A stretch of 64,000 nt of DNA. It comes from JAOPZW01 sp963707695 (lineage in GTDB: Bacteria; Actinomycetota; Thermoleophilia; Solirubrobacterales; Solirubrobacteraceae). Every line of letters starts with the position of its first letter. The stretch's first letter is position 1. The translations under genes and the position numbers were made by a program. This document shows, piece by piece, positions 33,161-41,478 of this stretch. The notes beneath the pieces are model-generated. The model was given only the letters and a program-made list of their open reading frames with translations. It searched no databases and was not told where the DNA came from. Where the stretch lies: assembly GCA_963707695.1 (NCBI GenBank), contig CAVPQY010000006.1, forward strand, positions 682,001 through 746,000, read 5' to 3'.

Positions 33161-33925
33161 ATGGCCGTCCAGGACGAGCGGGTCACCGCCGCAGCCGACG
33201 AGAACGGCGGGCCTCCCGCGAAGGCGATGACGATCGGGGCCGTCGTCAAGGCCCTCGAGCAGGAGTTCCCGGACATCTCGATCTCCAAGGTGCGCTACCT
33301 GGAGGACCAGAAGCTCCTGGCCCCGCGGCGCACCCCGGGCGGCTACCGGCTCTACACCCAGGGCGACGTCGCGCGACTGCGCACGATCCTGCGCCTGCAG
33401 CGCGACGAGTTCCTGCCCCTGCGCGTCATCCGGCAGGAGCTCGCCTCGGGGCGCTCGGACCCCGAGGTGCCGGCGTCCGGCGGCGCGGCCGAGGCCACGT
33501 CCGCCCGCCCGCGCGGCCGCCGCCCGAGCGTGACCGCGCAGCCCTCCGGCGCGCTGTACTCCCTCGAGGACGTCGTCGAGGAGACGCGGGCCGAGCCGCG
33601 GCTCGTCGCCGAGCTCGAGGACTACGGCGTCATCAAGGGGGAGGTGCGCTCGGGGAAGAAGTACTACGACGAGACCGAGCGCGAGATCGTCCGCGCCGTC
33701 ACCGAGCTGGCCCGCTACGGCGTCGGCGGCCGCAACCTGCGCGCGTTCCGCACGTCGGCGGACCGCGAGGCGGCGCTGCTGCAGCAGATCCTCGCCCCAG
33801 CCCTGCGGTCGCGCAACGAGCAGCGCCGCAAGGAGGCGATCGAGGCCCTCGAGAACCTGGCCGCGGTCACCACGCACCTCAAGCACCTGCTGCTCATCCG
33901 CGACCTGCGCAAGATCGTCGGGTGA
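33161..33925 (+). CDS. MerR-family regulator, FtsR-like (paired with GarA-like protein)
   Basis: A 254-residue DNA-binding protein. The MerR HTH is at about 23-90: TIGAVVKALEQEFPDISISK, RYLEDQKLLAPRRTPGGYR and LYTQGDVARLRTILRLQRDE. A flexible Arg/Pro linker (about 105-130) leads to a second winged or helical part with YSLEDVVEETRAEPRLVAEL and a long helix. The mycobacterial homologue beside garA and Corynebacterium FtsR activate division genes such as ftsZ, so a division role is a reasonable inference. Its ATG follows the FHA stop by 8 nt with AGGGGGC upstream. The stop overlaps apt (TGATG). Confidence 0.86.
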   Translation: MAVQDERVTAAADENGGPPAKAMTIGAVVKALEQEFPDISISKVRYLEDQKLLAPRRTPGGYRLYTQGDVARLRTILRLQRDEFLPLRVIRQELASGRSDPEVPASGGAAEATSARPRGRRPSVTAQPSGALYSLEDVVEETRAEPRLVAELEDYGVIKGEVRSGKKYYDETEREIVRAVTELARYGVGGRNLRAFRTSADREAALLQQILAPALRSRNEQRRKEAIEALENLAAVTTHLKHLLLIRDLRKIVG

Positions 33926-34452
33926 TGGGCGCCGACCTGGCCGGGCTGATCCGCGACATCCCGGACTTCCCGAAGGCGGGGATCCTCTTCAAGGACATCA
34001 CGCCCGTCCTGGCCGACCCGGCGGGCCTCGACGCGGCGGTCACGGGGCTCGCCGACTGGGCCCGCGACCGCGGGGTCGACGTCGTCATCGGCGCCGAGGC
34101 GCGCGGCTTCCTGCTCGGCTCGGCCGTCGCGCGCGAGCTCGGCGCGGGGTTCGCCCTGGCCCGCAAGCCCGGCAAGCTGCCCTACACGACCGTCCGCGCG
34201 GAGTACCTGCTCGAGTACGGCACCGACGCGCTCGAGCTGCACACCGACGCGATCGACGTCGGGACGCGGGTGCTGGTCCACGACGACCTCCTCGCGACCG
34301 GGGGGACGGCCCGCGCGCTCGTCGAGCTCGTCGAGCAGCTCGGCGGCGAGGTCGTCGGCGCCGCGTTCCTGCTCGAGCTCGCGGCCCTGGGCGGCCGGGC
34401 CCGCCTGGGCGTCGACGAGGTGCACAGCCTGCTCGTCTACGACGGGGCCTAG
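33925..34452 (+). CDS. apt: Adenine phosphoribosyltransferase
   Basis: A 175-residue PRPP-dependent enzyme that salvages adenine to AMP. Visible motifs are IRDIPDFPKAGILFKDITPVL (in parts, N-terminus), GAEARGFLLGSAVA, ALARKPGKLPYTT and the PRPP loop VLVHDDLLATGGTARALVEL (about 112-131), in which the usual VDD is HDD. Length is normal. A GTG three bases upstream is also possible, but the ATG at 33925 gives the usual TGATG coupling with the MerR gene. Its link to the FHA/MerR operon is probably positional. Confidence 0.94.
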   Translation: MGADLAGLIRDIPDFPKAGILFKDITPVLADPAGLDAAVTGLADWARDRGVDVVIGAEARGFLLGSAVARELGAGFALARKPGKLPYTTVRAEYLLEYGTDALELHTDAIDVGTRVLVHDDLLATGGTARALVELVEQLGGEVVGAAFLLELAALGGRARLGVDEVHSLLVYDGA

Positions 34453-34480
34453 GACCTCGCCCGCCGGCCCCCATCCGCCC

Positions 34481-34927
34481 GTGCCGAAGGTCCGCCGCAG
34501 CCGCGCGCTCGCCGACCCGCCCGCCGCGGTGTGGGCGACCGTCGGCGACCCGACCCAGCTCGCGCGCTGGTGGCCGAAGGTCGTACGCATCGAGGGGGCC
34601 GACGACGACGGCTTCACGCAGGTGCTGATGACCGACCGCGGCCGCGCGGTGCGGGCGGACTTCCTCGTGCTGGAGCGCCACGAGGGCGAGGTCCTCCGGT
34701 GGGGCCAGGAGGTCGAGGGGACGCCGTTCGACCGCATCCTGCGGTCGGCGGAGACGACGGTGCGCGTCACGCCCGAGGGCGAAGGGGCGCGGGTCGGGGT
34801 CGAGATCCGCCAGCGCCTGCGCGGCGTGGCGGCGCTCGGCGGCTTCATCGTGCGCCACGCGACCCGCCGGATCGTCGACGAGGCCCTGGACGGGCTCGAG
34901 GAGGTGCACGGCACCGGTGGCCGCTGA
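34481..34927 (+). CDS. SRPBCC (START-like) family protein
   Basis: A 148-residue protein with a START/Bet v1 fold layout: PAAVWATVGDPTQLARWWPKV (helix after strand 1), strands through VRADFLVLERHEGEVLRWGQ and ETTVRVTPEGEGARVGVEI, and a long C-terminal helix (GFIVRHATRRIVDEALDGLEEV). Members bind hydrophobic ligands or act as aromatase/cyclase-like enzymes, while others are coenzyme Q-binding or toxin-like; no function can be given. GTG is the start. The end overlaps the possible GTG start of the FAD oxidase, so these two may be coupled. Confidence 0.75.
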   Translation: MPKVRRSRALADPPAAVWATVGDPTQLARWWPKVVRIEGADDDGFTQVLMTDRGRAVRADFLVLERHEGEVLRWGQEVEGTPFDRILRSAETTVRVTPEGEGARVGVEIRQRLRGVAALGGFIVRHATRRIVDEALDGLEEVHGTGGR

Positions 34928-34931
34928 GCCG

Positions 34932-36545
34932 ATGCGCTTCTGGGGCTGGGGCACGGACGCGGCCGCCGCCGGGCACGACGCGCTGCCGCCGCACGCGCCG
35001 GGCTGGCTCGCCGAGCGGCTCGACGGCCCGCTCCCGGCCACGCCGAGGGCCGCGCGGCGCGTCCAGGACGTGCGCCTGCCGCCGTCGGCGCTGGGCGGGG
35101 ACGCGCGCCGGGCGCTGGAGGCGGCGGTGGGGGAGGGCGCGGTCCGCACCGACCAGGTCGCCCGCGTGCTCCACGCCGCGGGCAAGTCCTACCCCGACCT
35201 CCTCCGCCTCCGCGCGGGCGAGCCGGACGGGGCACCCGACGCCGTCGTGCTGCCGGCCGACCACGGGCAGGTGCGGGCGGTGCTCGAGGCCTGTGCGCGC
35301 GAGGGCGTCGCGGTCGTGCCCTTCGGCGGCGGGACGAGCGTCGTCGGCGGCGTCGACCCCGAGCGCGGCGGCTTCGCGGCCGTCGTGGCCCTCGACCTCG
35401 CGCGGCTGGACGCCGTCGAGCACGTCGACGAGGTCTCGGGCCTGGCGCGGGTCGGCGCGGGCCTGCCGGTGGCCGGGCTCGAGCGGCTGCTCGGCGCACG
35501 CGGCCTGACGGCCGGGCACCTGCCGCAGAGCTTCGAGCACGTGACGGTCGGCGGGTGCGCGGCCACGCGGTCGGCCGGCCAGGCCTCGACCGGCTACGGC
35601 CGCTTCGACGAGCTCGTCCGCGGGCTGCGCGCGGCGGCGCCGGCCGGCGACCTCGAGGTCGCGCCGTTCCCGGCCAGCGCGGCGGGCCCGTCCGTCCGCG
35701 AGCTGCTGCTCGGCTCGGAGGGGACCCTCGGCGTCCTGACGTCGGTGACGCTCCACGTGCGCCCCGCGCCGGCGGCACGCCGGTACGACGGCGTCGTGCT
35801 GCGGGACCTGGGGGCGGGGCTGGACGCCTTCAGGGCCCTCGTGCAGGAGGGCGCGGCCCCGGACGTCGCGCGGCTCAGCGACGAGGCCGAGACCGAGATG
35901 ACCTTCGCGCTGGCCGGGACCGACGGCACGCGCGGCGCGGCGCTGCGCGCCTACCTGCGCGCGCGGGGCGTCGCGCGCGGTTGCCTGGCCATCGTCGGCT
36001 GGGAGGGCGACCCGGTCGCGGTCCGGGCCCGGCGCGAGGCGACGCTCGCCGTGCTGCGGCGGCACGGCGCCGCCGCCCTGGGCGCGGCGCCGGGCCGGGC
36101 GTGGGAGCGGGGGCGCTTCCACGGGCCCTACCTGCGCGACGGGCTGCTCGAGCACGGCGTCCTGGTCGACACGCTCGAGACGGCCGCGACGTGGGCCGAC
36201 GTCCCCGGCGTGCACCGCGCGGTCACGGCGGCGCTCCGGGCCCACGCGCCCGTCGTCGGCTGCCACGTGTCGCACCTGTACCCGACCGGCGCGTCGCTGT
36301 ACTTCACCTACCTGGCGCGGCGCGACGACGGCGACCCGCTCGGGCAGTGGCGTGCGGCCAAGGGCGCCGCCACGGACGCGCTCGTCGCGGCGGGCGGGAC
36401 GCTCACGCACCACCACGCCGTCGGGCGCGACCACGCGCCGTGGATCGCGCGCGAGCTCGGCGCCACCGGCGTCGCCGCGCTGCGCGCGGTCAAGCGCGAG
36501 CTCGACCCCGCCGGGATCCTGAACCCCGGCAAGCTCGGGCTCTGA
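34932..36545 (+). CDS. FAD-binding oxidase (alkyldihydroxyacetonephosphate synthase-like, VAO family)
   Basis: A 537-residue flavoprotein of the vanillyl-alcohol oxidase/GlcD superfamily. The start MRFWGWGTD and RAARRVQDVRLPPS resemble AGPS-type proteins. The FAD domain (about 90-270) holds VVLPADHGQVRAVLEACARE, VVPFGGGTSVVGGV, GAGLPVAGLERLLGARGLT, SFEHVTVGGCAATRSAGQASTGYGRFDELV (in parts) and LLGSEGTLGVLTSVTLHV. The C-terminal cap includes GCHVSHLYPTGASLYFTY, HHHAVGRDH and ELDPAGILNPGKLG. In bacteria such proteins oxidise varied hydroxy-acids or lipids; true ether-lipid synthesis is uncertain. A GTG 15 bases upstream is an alternative start. Confidence 0.85.
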   Translation: MRFWGWGTDAAAAGHDALPPHAPGWLAERLDGPLPATPRAARRVQDVRLPPSALGGDARRALEAAVGEGAVRTDQVARVLHAAGKSYPDLLRLRAGEPDGAPDAVVLPADHGQVRAVLEACAREGVAVVPFGGGTSVVGGVDPERGGFAAVVALDLARLDAVEHVDEVSGLARVGAGLPVAGLERLLGARGLTAGHLPQSFEHVTVGGCAATRSAGQASTGYGRFDELVRGLRAAAPAGDLEVAPFPASAAGPSVRELLLGSEGTLGVLTSVTLHVRPAPAARRYDGVVLRDLGAGLDAFRALVQEGAAPDVARLSDEAETEMTFALAGTDGTRGAALRAYLRARGVARGCLAIVGWEGDPVAVRARREATLAVLRRHGAAALGAAPGRAWERGRFHGPYLRDGLLEHGVLVDTLETAATWADVPGVHRAVTAALRAHAPVVGCHVSHLYPTGASLYFTYLARRDDGDPLGQWRAAKGAATDALVAAGGTLTHHHAVGRDHAPWIARELGATGVAALRAVKRELDPAGILNPGKLGL

Positions 36546-36551
36546 GCGCGC

Positions 36552-37604
36552 TCAGCCGCCGCCGGACGAGCCGGAGCTGCCGGAGGGCTCGCCGCCGCCC
36601 GAGCCCTGGGCGGCGCCGGTGTCCACGGCGCCCGAGAGGTACGTCGTGCCGGGCTGCTTCGGCGGCTCGGCCGTCTCCCGCGTGATGAGCACGCGCCGGT
36701 ACTTCGTGATGTCCAGGCCCTGGTCGAGCTGCCCCTGGGCGACGAGCCGACCCTGCTGGTCGGCGTTGCGGAAGTACCCGAGCCACCGGCGCCCGCCATC
36801 GCCCAGCAGCCAGATGCCGAACCCGGCCTTCTTCGTCGGCGCCGGCAGGCCCTGCACGATCGCGTTGATGGCCTTCTTGCCCTGGAGCTCGACGACCTGG
36901 ACGACGCCGAGCGCCTTGGGCGCCGGGGCGCCGTTCGGAGCCGTGAGGTTCACCTGGGCCAGGACCCGCGCGTCGGCGGTCCCCGAGCTCGAGGACGACG
37001 ACGTGCTCGACGCCGTGGAGGTGCCGGCGGACGTGGTGCCGGGCTTGCCGTCGTCGCCGCTGGAGATCAGGCCGACGACCACCGCCACGATGACCGTGAA
37101 GAGCGCGAGCCCCGCGAGCAGCAGCACGCCGCCGCGGCGCGACGCGGGCCGGCGGCCGCCGGCCGAGCGCGCGTCCGGTGCGGTGGGGGCCGCCGTCGGC
37201 GCATCCGGGGCGGTGGGACCCGGCGTGGCGGCCGCGGCCGCGGTCGCGGCCGGGACGGGGTCCGCATCCGCCACGTCCGGCCACGCGGGCAGCCCGGCCG
37301 TCGCCGCGGGCTCGAGCTCGTCGCGCAGCGCCGCGGCCCAGCGGCGGGCCGGGCCGTCCTGCGCCACGAGGTCGGCGGCGCCGTCCTCGCCCTGGCCCAG
37401 GAGCCAGTCGGCGACGCGCCCGCGGTCGCGGATGGCCACGCCGTCGGGCGGGACGAGCCCCGCGAGGCCCGCGTGGGCCCGCCGGCGCACCGCAGCGGGG
37501 TCGAGGCGCAGCGCCCGGGCGATCGCGTCGTAGGAGCGCCCCTGGCGCAGCACGAGCTGCAGGACGGTCCGCTGGTCGGCGGGCAGGGCGTCGAGGCCGG
37601 GCAT
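36552..37604 (-). CDS. Sigma-70 region 4-like HTH fused through one TM to an RskA-like anti-sigma domain
   Basis: A 350-residue protein with an unusual order of parts. Residues 1-52 resemble sigma region 4 (LPADQRTVLQLVLRQGRSYD, AIARALRLDPAAVRRRAHAG). After a Pro/Ala-rich linker (about 110-155) comes one TM (about 158-178, VLLLAGLALFTVIVAVVVGLI). A Ser/Thr-rich outer stalk follows, then a domain like the extracytoplasmic part of RskA anti-sigma factors (ALGVVQVVELQGKKAINAIVQ, GFGIWLLGDGGRRWLGYFRN) and a Gly/Ser tail. No sigma region 2 or zinc anti-sigma domain is visible. It may act as a membrane-tethered one-component regulator released by proteolysis. TACCCT lies 10 nt before its ATG, divergent from the thioesterase gene. 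Confidence 0.72.
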   Translation of the reverse strand: MPGLDALPADQRTVLQLVLRQGRSYDAIARALRLDPAAVRRRAHAGLAGLVPPDGVAIRDRGRVADWLLGQGEDGAADLVAQDGPARRWAAALRDELEPAATAGLPAWPDVADADPVPAATAAAAATPGPTAPDAPTAAPTAPDARSAGGRRPASRRGGVLLLAGLALFTVIVAVVVGLISSGDDGKPGTTSAGTSTASSTSSSSSSGTADARVLAQVNLTAPNGAPAPKALGVVQVVELQGKKAINAIVQGLPAPTKKAGFGIWLLGDGGRRWLGYFRNADQQGRLVAQGQLDQGLDITKYRRVLITRETAEPPKQPGTTYLSGAVDTGAAQGSGGGEPSGSSGSSGGG

Positions 37605-37614
37605 GCGGCGGCTC

Positions 37615-37641
37615 AGGGTACCCGCGGGGCGCCGCTATGGT
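37615..37641. promoter_or_regulatory. Divergent -10-like hexamers between the HTH-RskA fusion and thioesterase genes
   Basis: TACCCT on the minus strand (37620-37615) ends 10 nt before the ATG at 37604. TATGGT on the plus strand (37636-37641) ends 11 nt before the ATG at 37653. The gap is only 48 bases, so both transcripts must have very short leaders. Confidence 0.35.
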
Positions 37642-37652
37642 GCCGGACCCTC

Positions 37653-38045
37653 ATGGAGCCCTCGCCCCCGATCCCCTACGAGCTGACGTTCGACGCCCTC
37701 TACGGGCTCGAGGTGCTCGAGTGCGCGGACGAGCTCGTCCGCGCGCGCGTGGCCGTGCGCGACGAGGTGCGCCAGCCGATGGGGCTCGTCCACGGCGGGG
37801 TCTTCGCGTCCATGGCCGAGTCCATGACGTCGCTGGCCACCGCGGTGGCCGTCCGGGGCGACGGCAGGACGGCCCAGGGGCTCTCGAACCAGACCAGCTT
37901 CCTGCGGCCGATCCTCGCGGGGACGATCCACGCGACGGCCCGGCGCCGCCACCGCGGCCGCACGACGTGGGTGTGGGAGGTCGAGATCACCGACGACGAC
38001 GACCGCCTCTGCGCCCTCGTGCGCATGACGATCGCGGTCCGCTGA
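37653..38045 (+). CDS. Hotdog-fold thioesterase (PaaI/YbgC-like)
   Basis: A 130-residue hotdog thioesterase. The PaaI-type motif is QPMGLVHGGVFASMAESMTSLA (in parts, about residues 36-57), with His-Gly-Gly and the catalytic acid on the hotdog helix (Glu in MAES). Later strands read GLSNQTSFLRPILAGTIHATA and WVWEVEITDDDDRLCALVRM. Such enzymes hydrolyse acyl-CoA esters such as phenylacetyl- or hydroxybenzoyl-CoA. The substrate is unknown. It is divergent from the HTH-RskA fusion and ends 28 nt before a convergent epimerase gene. Confidence 0.85.
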   Translation: MEPSPPIPYELTFDALYGLEVLECADELVRARVAVRDEVRQPMGLVHGGVFASMAESMTSLATAVAVRGDGRTAQGLSNQTSFLRPILAGTIHATARRRHRGRTTWVWEVEITDDDDRLCALVRMTIAVR

Positions 38046-38073
38046 GGCCGAGCGGGAGCGGGTCGGGGCCGGC

Positions 38074-38982
38074 TCAGGCGGCCGGCAGGTCCTCGACGTC
38101 GAGGCGGAACGTCGCCGTGAAGGCCTCTCCCGCGGCGGCCCAGCGCAGGCCGTGCCCGGTGCGCAGCGCGTCGGTCGGGGCGGTCATCGGCTCGAGCGCG
38201 ACGAGGTCCTGGTCCGGCGGCGCGAAGACCTGCGCGACGCGGTAACCGTGGCCGAGCGTCACCGCGATCCGCCGGCCGCCGCCCTCCAGCGCCAGGACGG
38301 GCGCCGCGAGCTCGTCGTAGCCGTCGTCGAACGTCCGGGCCCCCAGGCGCGCGCGCTCGGCGGACGCGGGCCCGGTCGCGCCCGTCGGCAGCCCGCGGTC
38401 GTCGGTCAGCAGGTGACGGCGCTCGGGCAGGTCGAGCACCCAGTCCGCCCGTTCGGCGCCGGGCGGGGCGACGTAGGGGTGCCACCCGAAGGCGATCGGG
38501 ACCGGGGTCCCGGCCACGGCCTCGACCGCGGTCGTCACCTCGAGGCCGCGCTCGTCGAGCGCCACCGAGACGACGAGCTCGTGCGGGAACGGGAAGAGCT
38601 CCAGGAGGTCGCCGCCGAACTCCAGGCGGGCCGTGACCGCGCCGTGCTCGGCCGCCGTGACACGCCACGCGGGCGAGGCGGCGAGCAGCCCGTGGATCGG
38701 CAGCCCGCGCTCGTCGCGGCGGACCGGCGCCGCCCGCTCGGGCAGGTGGACCTCGTGGCCGGCCACGCCGAAGCGGTCCGCACCGACCCGGTTGGCCCAC
38801 GGGTGCAGGAGCGGGACCCCGAACGTCGACCCGCGCTCGACGTACGCCGCCAGCCCCCCGCGCTGGCCCAGCAGCTCGTCGCCGCGGTGGCGCAGCGACG
38901 CGCCGACCATGCCCGCGGCGGGCACCCAGGTCGCCTCGAGGTCGCCGGCGCGCAGGACCACGGTGTCGGTGACGTCGCTCAT
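38074..38982 (-). CDS. Aldose 1-epimerase (galactose mutarotase-like)
   Basis: A 302-residue beta-sandwich protein of the mutarotase family, interconverting sugar anomers. Visible features are VGASLRHRGDELLGQ (early strands), FGVPLLHPWANRVGADRF, LPIHGLLAASPAWRV with the catalytic His, and IAFGWHPYVAPPGAERADWV with the second His. The C-terminal catalytic Glu is expected in DLVALEPMTAPTDALRTG. I start at the ATG at 38982, which overlaps the SDR gene by 4 nt (ATGA); the longer frame is an SDR shadow. The short operon SDR-epimerase suggests sugar oxidation. Confidence 0.87.
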   Translation of the reverse strand: MSDVTDTVVLRAGDLEATWVPAAGMVGASLRHRGDELLGQRGGLAAYVERGSTFGVPLLHPWANRVGADRFGVAGHEVHLPERAAPVRRDERGLPIHGLLAASPAWRVTAAEHGAVTARLEFGGDLLELFPFPHELVVSVALDERGLEVTTAVEAVAGTPVPIAFGWHPYVAPPGAERADWVLDLPERRHLLTDDRGLPTGATGPASAERARLGARTFDDGYDELAAPVLALEGGGRRIAVTLGHGYRVAQVFAPPDQDLVALEPMTAPTDALRTGHGLRWAAAGEAFTATFRLDVEDLPAA

Positions 38983-39719
38983 GTGCGCAGGAAGCCGCCC
39001 TCGGCGTGGATGACCTGCCCTGTGACCCAGGCGGCCTCGGGCGAGCACAGCCATGCGATGACGCGCGCCGCGTCCTCCGGCTCGCCCAGCCGGCCGGCCG
39101 GGAACCTCGGCAGCAGCTCGGCACGCAGCGCGTCGTCGATCCAGCCGGTGTCGTTCGGCCCGGGCCCGACGGCGTTGACCGTGATCCCCAGGTGCGCCAC
39201 CTCCGCCGCGAGCTGGCGCGTGAAGACCTCCAGCGCGCCCTTGCTCGCGGTGTAGGCCAGCTCCCCCGGCATCGGCCCCAGCGCCTGGCCCGAGGTGAGG
39301 TTCACGACGCGGCCGCCGCCCTCCGGGGCCCGGCGGGCCAGCGCGCAGCCGAGCAGCATCGGCGCGCGGGCGTTGACGGCGAAGTGCGCGTCGATCGTCG
39401 CCGCGCCGAGGGCCGCGTAGCCGTCGCGCGTGGAGTGCGCCGCGTTGTTCACCACGACGGCGACGCCGGAGCCGAGCGCGTCGGCCGCCGCGTCCAGCAG
39501 CGGGTCGGCCACGCCGGGGTCGGCCAGGTCGACGGCGAGCCCCGCGGCCTGGGGCGCGCCGAGTGCCCGCAGCTCGTCGGCCAGCGCGTCGCAGTCGTCC
39601 GGCGCGGCGGGGACCTGCAGCGTGAACGCGACCGCGTGGCCGCGCACGGCGAGCTCCCGGCACGCGGCGCGCCCGATGCCCCGGGGGTTGTCCGCGCCGG
39701 TGACCAGGGCGACGCTCAC
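38979..39719 (-). CDS. Short-chain dehydrogenase/reductase (classical SDR)
   Basis: A 246-residue Rossmann oxidoreductase. The cofactor motif is VTGADNPRGIGRAACREL (TGxxxxxGIG, about residues 6-20). NNAA is at about 90-93, and the catalytic Ser-Tyr-Lys occurs as VVNLTSGQALGP and AYTASKGALEVFTRQLAAE (YxxxK). The end (PAGRLGEPEDAARVIAWLC, VTGQVIHAEGGFLR) is typical of the 3-oxoacyl-ACP-reductase-like group. It is coupled to the aldose epimerase, hinting at a sugar or polyol substrate, but the family is too broad to be sure. It begins 7 bases from the end of the upstream nadE gene. Confidence 0.85.
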   Translation of the reverse strand: MSVALVTGADNPRGIGRAACRELAVRGHAVAFTLQVPAAPDDCDALADELRALGAPQAAGLAVDLADPGVADPLLDAAADALGSGVAVVVNNAAHSTRDGYAALGAATIDAHFAVNARAPMLLGCALARRAPEGGGRVVNLTSGQALGPMPGELAYTASKGALEVFTRQLAAEVAHLGITVNAVGPGPNDTGWIDDALRAELLPRFPAGRLGEPEDAARVIAWLCSPEAAWVTGQVIHAEGGFLRT

Positions 39720-39726
39720 CGCCGGC

Positions 39727-41445
39727 TCACCCGCGGTAGCGGTTCGTGATCGGCACCCGGCGGTCGCGGCCGAACGCCTTGCTCGTGACCTTGATGCCGG
39801 GCGGCTGCTGGCGCCGCTTGTACTCGGCCAGGTCGACGAGCCGGATGACGCGGTCGACGTCCTCGGGCGGCAGCCCGCGCGCGATGAGCTGGTCGCGGCC
39901 GAGGTCCCGCTCGACGTAGCCCTCGAGGATCGCGTCGAGGATCGGGTACGGCGGCAGCGAGTCCTCGTCCTTCTGGTCGGCGCGCAGCTCGGCCGACGGC
40001 GGGCGGGTCAGGACCTCCGGCGGGACGAGCCCGCCGCCCGCGCGGGCGTCGCGCGCCCCCGTCAGCCGGAAGACGAGGGTCTTGGGGACGTCCTTGATGA
40101 CCGCGAACCCGCCCGCGCTGTCGCCGTAGAGCGTCGAGTAGCCCACGGACATCTCCGACTTGTTCCCGGTCGTGAGCACGAGCCAGCCGAACTTGTTCGA
40201 CAGCGCCATGAGGAGGTTCCCGCGGATGCGCGCCTGCAGGTTCTCCTCGGTCAGGTCGGGCTCGCGGCCGGCGAAGACGTCGCGCAGCAAGTCCTCGTAG
40301 GCCGTCATCGGCCCGGCGATGGCGAGCTCGAGGAGGTCCACGCCGAGGTTGCGGGCCAGCGCCGTCGCGTCGGTGCGCGTCCCCTCCGAGGTGTACCGCG
40401 ACGGCATCGTCACGCAGGTGACGGCCTCGGTCCCGAGCGCGTCGACCGCGATGAGCGCCACGAGCGTCGAGTCGATGCCGCCCGACAGCCCGAGCACGAC
40501 GTGGCGGAAGCCGTTCTTGCGCGTGTAGTCGCGCGTCCCGAGGACGAGCGCGGCGTAGACCTCGTCGACCTCCGGCAGCGTGTCGGCGACCGGCCCGCCG
40601 ACCTCGCCGGCGTGCGTGCCGGCCGCCGGGGTGCGCAGCGACCCGAGGTGGTCGACGGCGGCCTGCGCCTCTCGGGCCGGGCGCCGTCGGCGGGTGTCGC
40701 GCAGCCGCGCCGCGCCCGCGGCGTCGGTGTCGACGTCGCAGACGAGCAGCGCCTCCTCGAACTGCGGCGCGCGGGCGATGATCTTGCCGTCGTGGTCGAC
40801 GACGAACGAGTGGCCGTCGAAGACGAGCTCGTCCTGGCCGCCGACGAGCGCGCAGAAGGCCACCGCGCAGAGCTCGTCGCGGGCGCGCTGCGCCACCATC
40901 CGCTCGCGGTCGTGGCCCTTGCCGCGGTGGTAGGGCGAGGCGTCGATGTTCACGATGAGCCGGGCGCCGGCCAGCGCCTCGTCGCTCAGCGGCGGCCCCG
41001 GCTGCCAGATGTCCTCGCACACGGTCAGCCCGACCTTCACGCCGTCGACCTCGACGAGGGCCGGGCCGGGGCCCTGCTGGAAGTACCGGACCTCGTCGAA
41101 GACGCCGTAGTTCGGCAGGTGGATCTTGCGGTAGATCGCCTGCACGGCGCCGTCGGCCAGCACCGCCGCGCTGTTGAAGACGTCGTCCGCGCGCTCGGGG
41201 AACCCGACGACCGCCACCACGTCCTGCACCTCGGCGGCGACCCGGTCCAGCGCCGCGCGCGCGTCGCGCAGGAAGTGCTCCTTGAGCAGGAGGTCCTCGG
41301 GCGGGTAGCCGCTGAGCGCCAGCTCGGGGAAGAGCACGAGCTGGGCGCCGGCCCCCCGCGCCTCCTGCAGCCGCGCGCGGACGAGCGCCTCGTTGCCGGC
41401 GATGTCGCCGACGACCGCGTTCATCTGGACCAGGGCGATGCGCAT
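39727..41445 (-). CDS. nadE: Glutamine-dependent NAD(+) synthetase
   Basis: A 572-residue two-domain enzyme making NAD from deamido-NAD with glutamine nitrogen and ATP. The N-terminal nitrilase-type glutaminase has its triad: Glu41 (LFPELALSGY), Lys107 (YRKIHLPNYGVFDE) and Cys143 (TVCEDIW). The C-terminal synthetase has the PP-loop LGLSGGIDSTLVALIAVDALG (about 317-337, in part), TTGNKSEMSVGYSTLYGDSAG and DQKDEDSLPPYPILDAI. Length matches the short bacterial class rather than the 680-residue mycobacterial one. It lies upstream of the SDR-epimerase pair on the same strand. Confidence 0.95.
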   Translation of the reverse strand: MRIALVQMNAVVGDIAGNEALVRARLQEARGAGAQLVLFPELALSGYPPEDLLLKEHFLRDARAALDRVAAEVQDVVAVVGFPERADDVFNSAAVLADGAVQAIYRKIHLPNYGVFDEVRYFQQGPGPALVEVDGVKVGLTVCEDIWQPGPPLSDEALAGARLIVNIDASPYHRGKGHDRERMVAQRARDELCAVAFCALVGGQDELVFDGHSFVVDHDGKIIARAPQFEEALLVCDVDTDAAGAARLRDTRRRRPAREAQAAVDHLGSLRTPAAGTHAGEVGGPVADTLPEVDEVYAALVLGTRDYTRKNGFRHVVLGLSGGIDSTLVALIAVDALGTEAVTCVTMPSRYTSEGTRTDATALARNLGVDLLELAIAGPMTAYEDLLRDVFAGREPDLTEENLQARIRGNLLMALSNKFGWLVLTTGNKSEMSVGYSTLYGDSAGGFAVIKDVPKTLVFRLTGARDARAGGGLVPPEVLTRPPSAELRADQKDEDSLPPYPILDAILEGYVERDLGRDQLIARGLPPEDVDRVIRLVDLAEYKRRQQPPGIKVTSKAFGRDRRVPITNRYRG

Positions 41446-41478
41446 CGGTTCCGGTCGACGGGGGGCCGGGTGGCCGGG

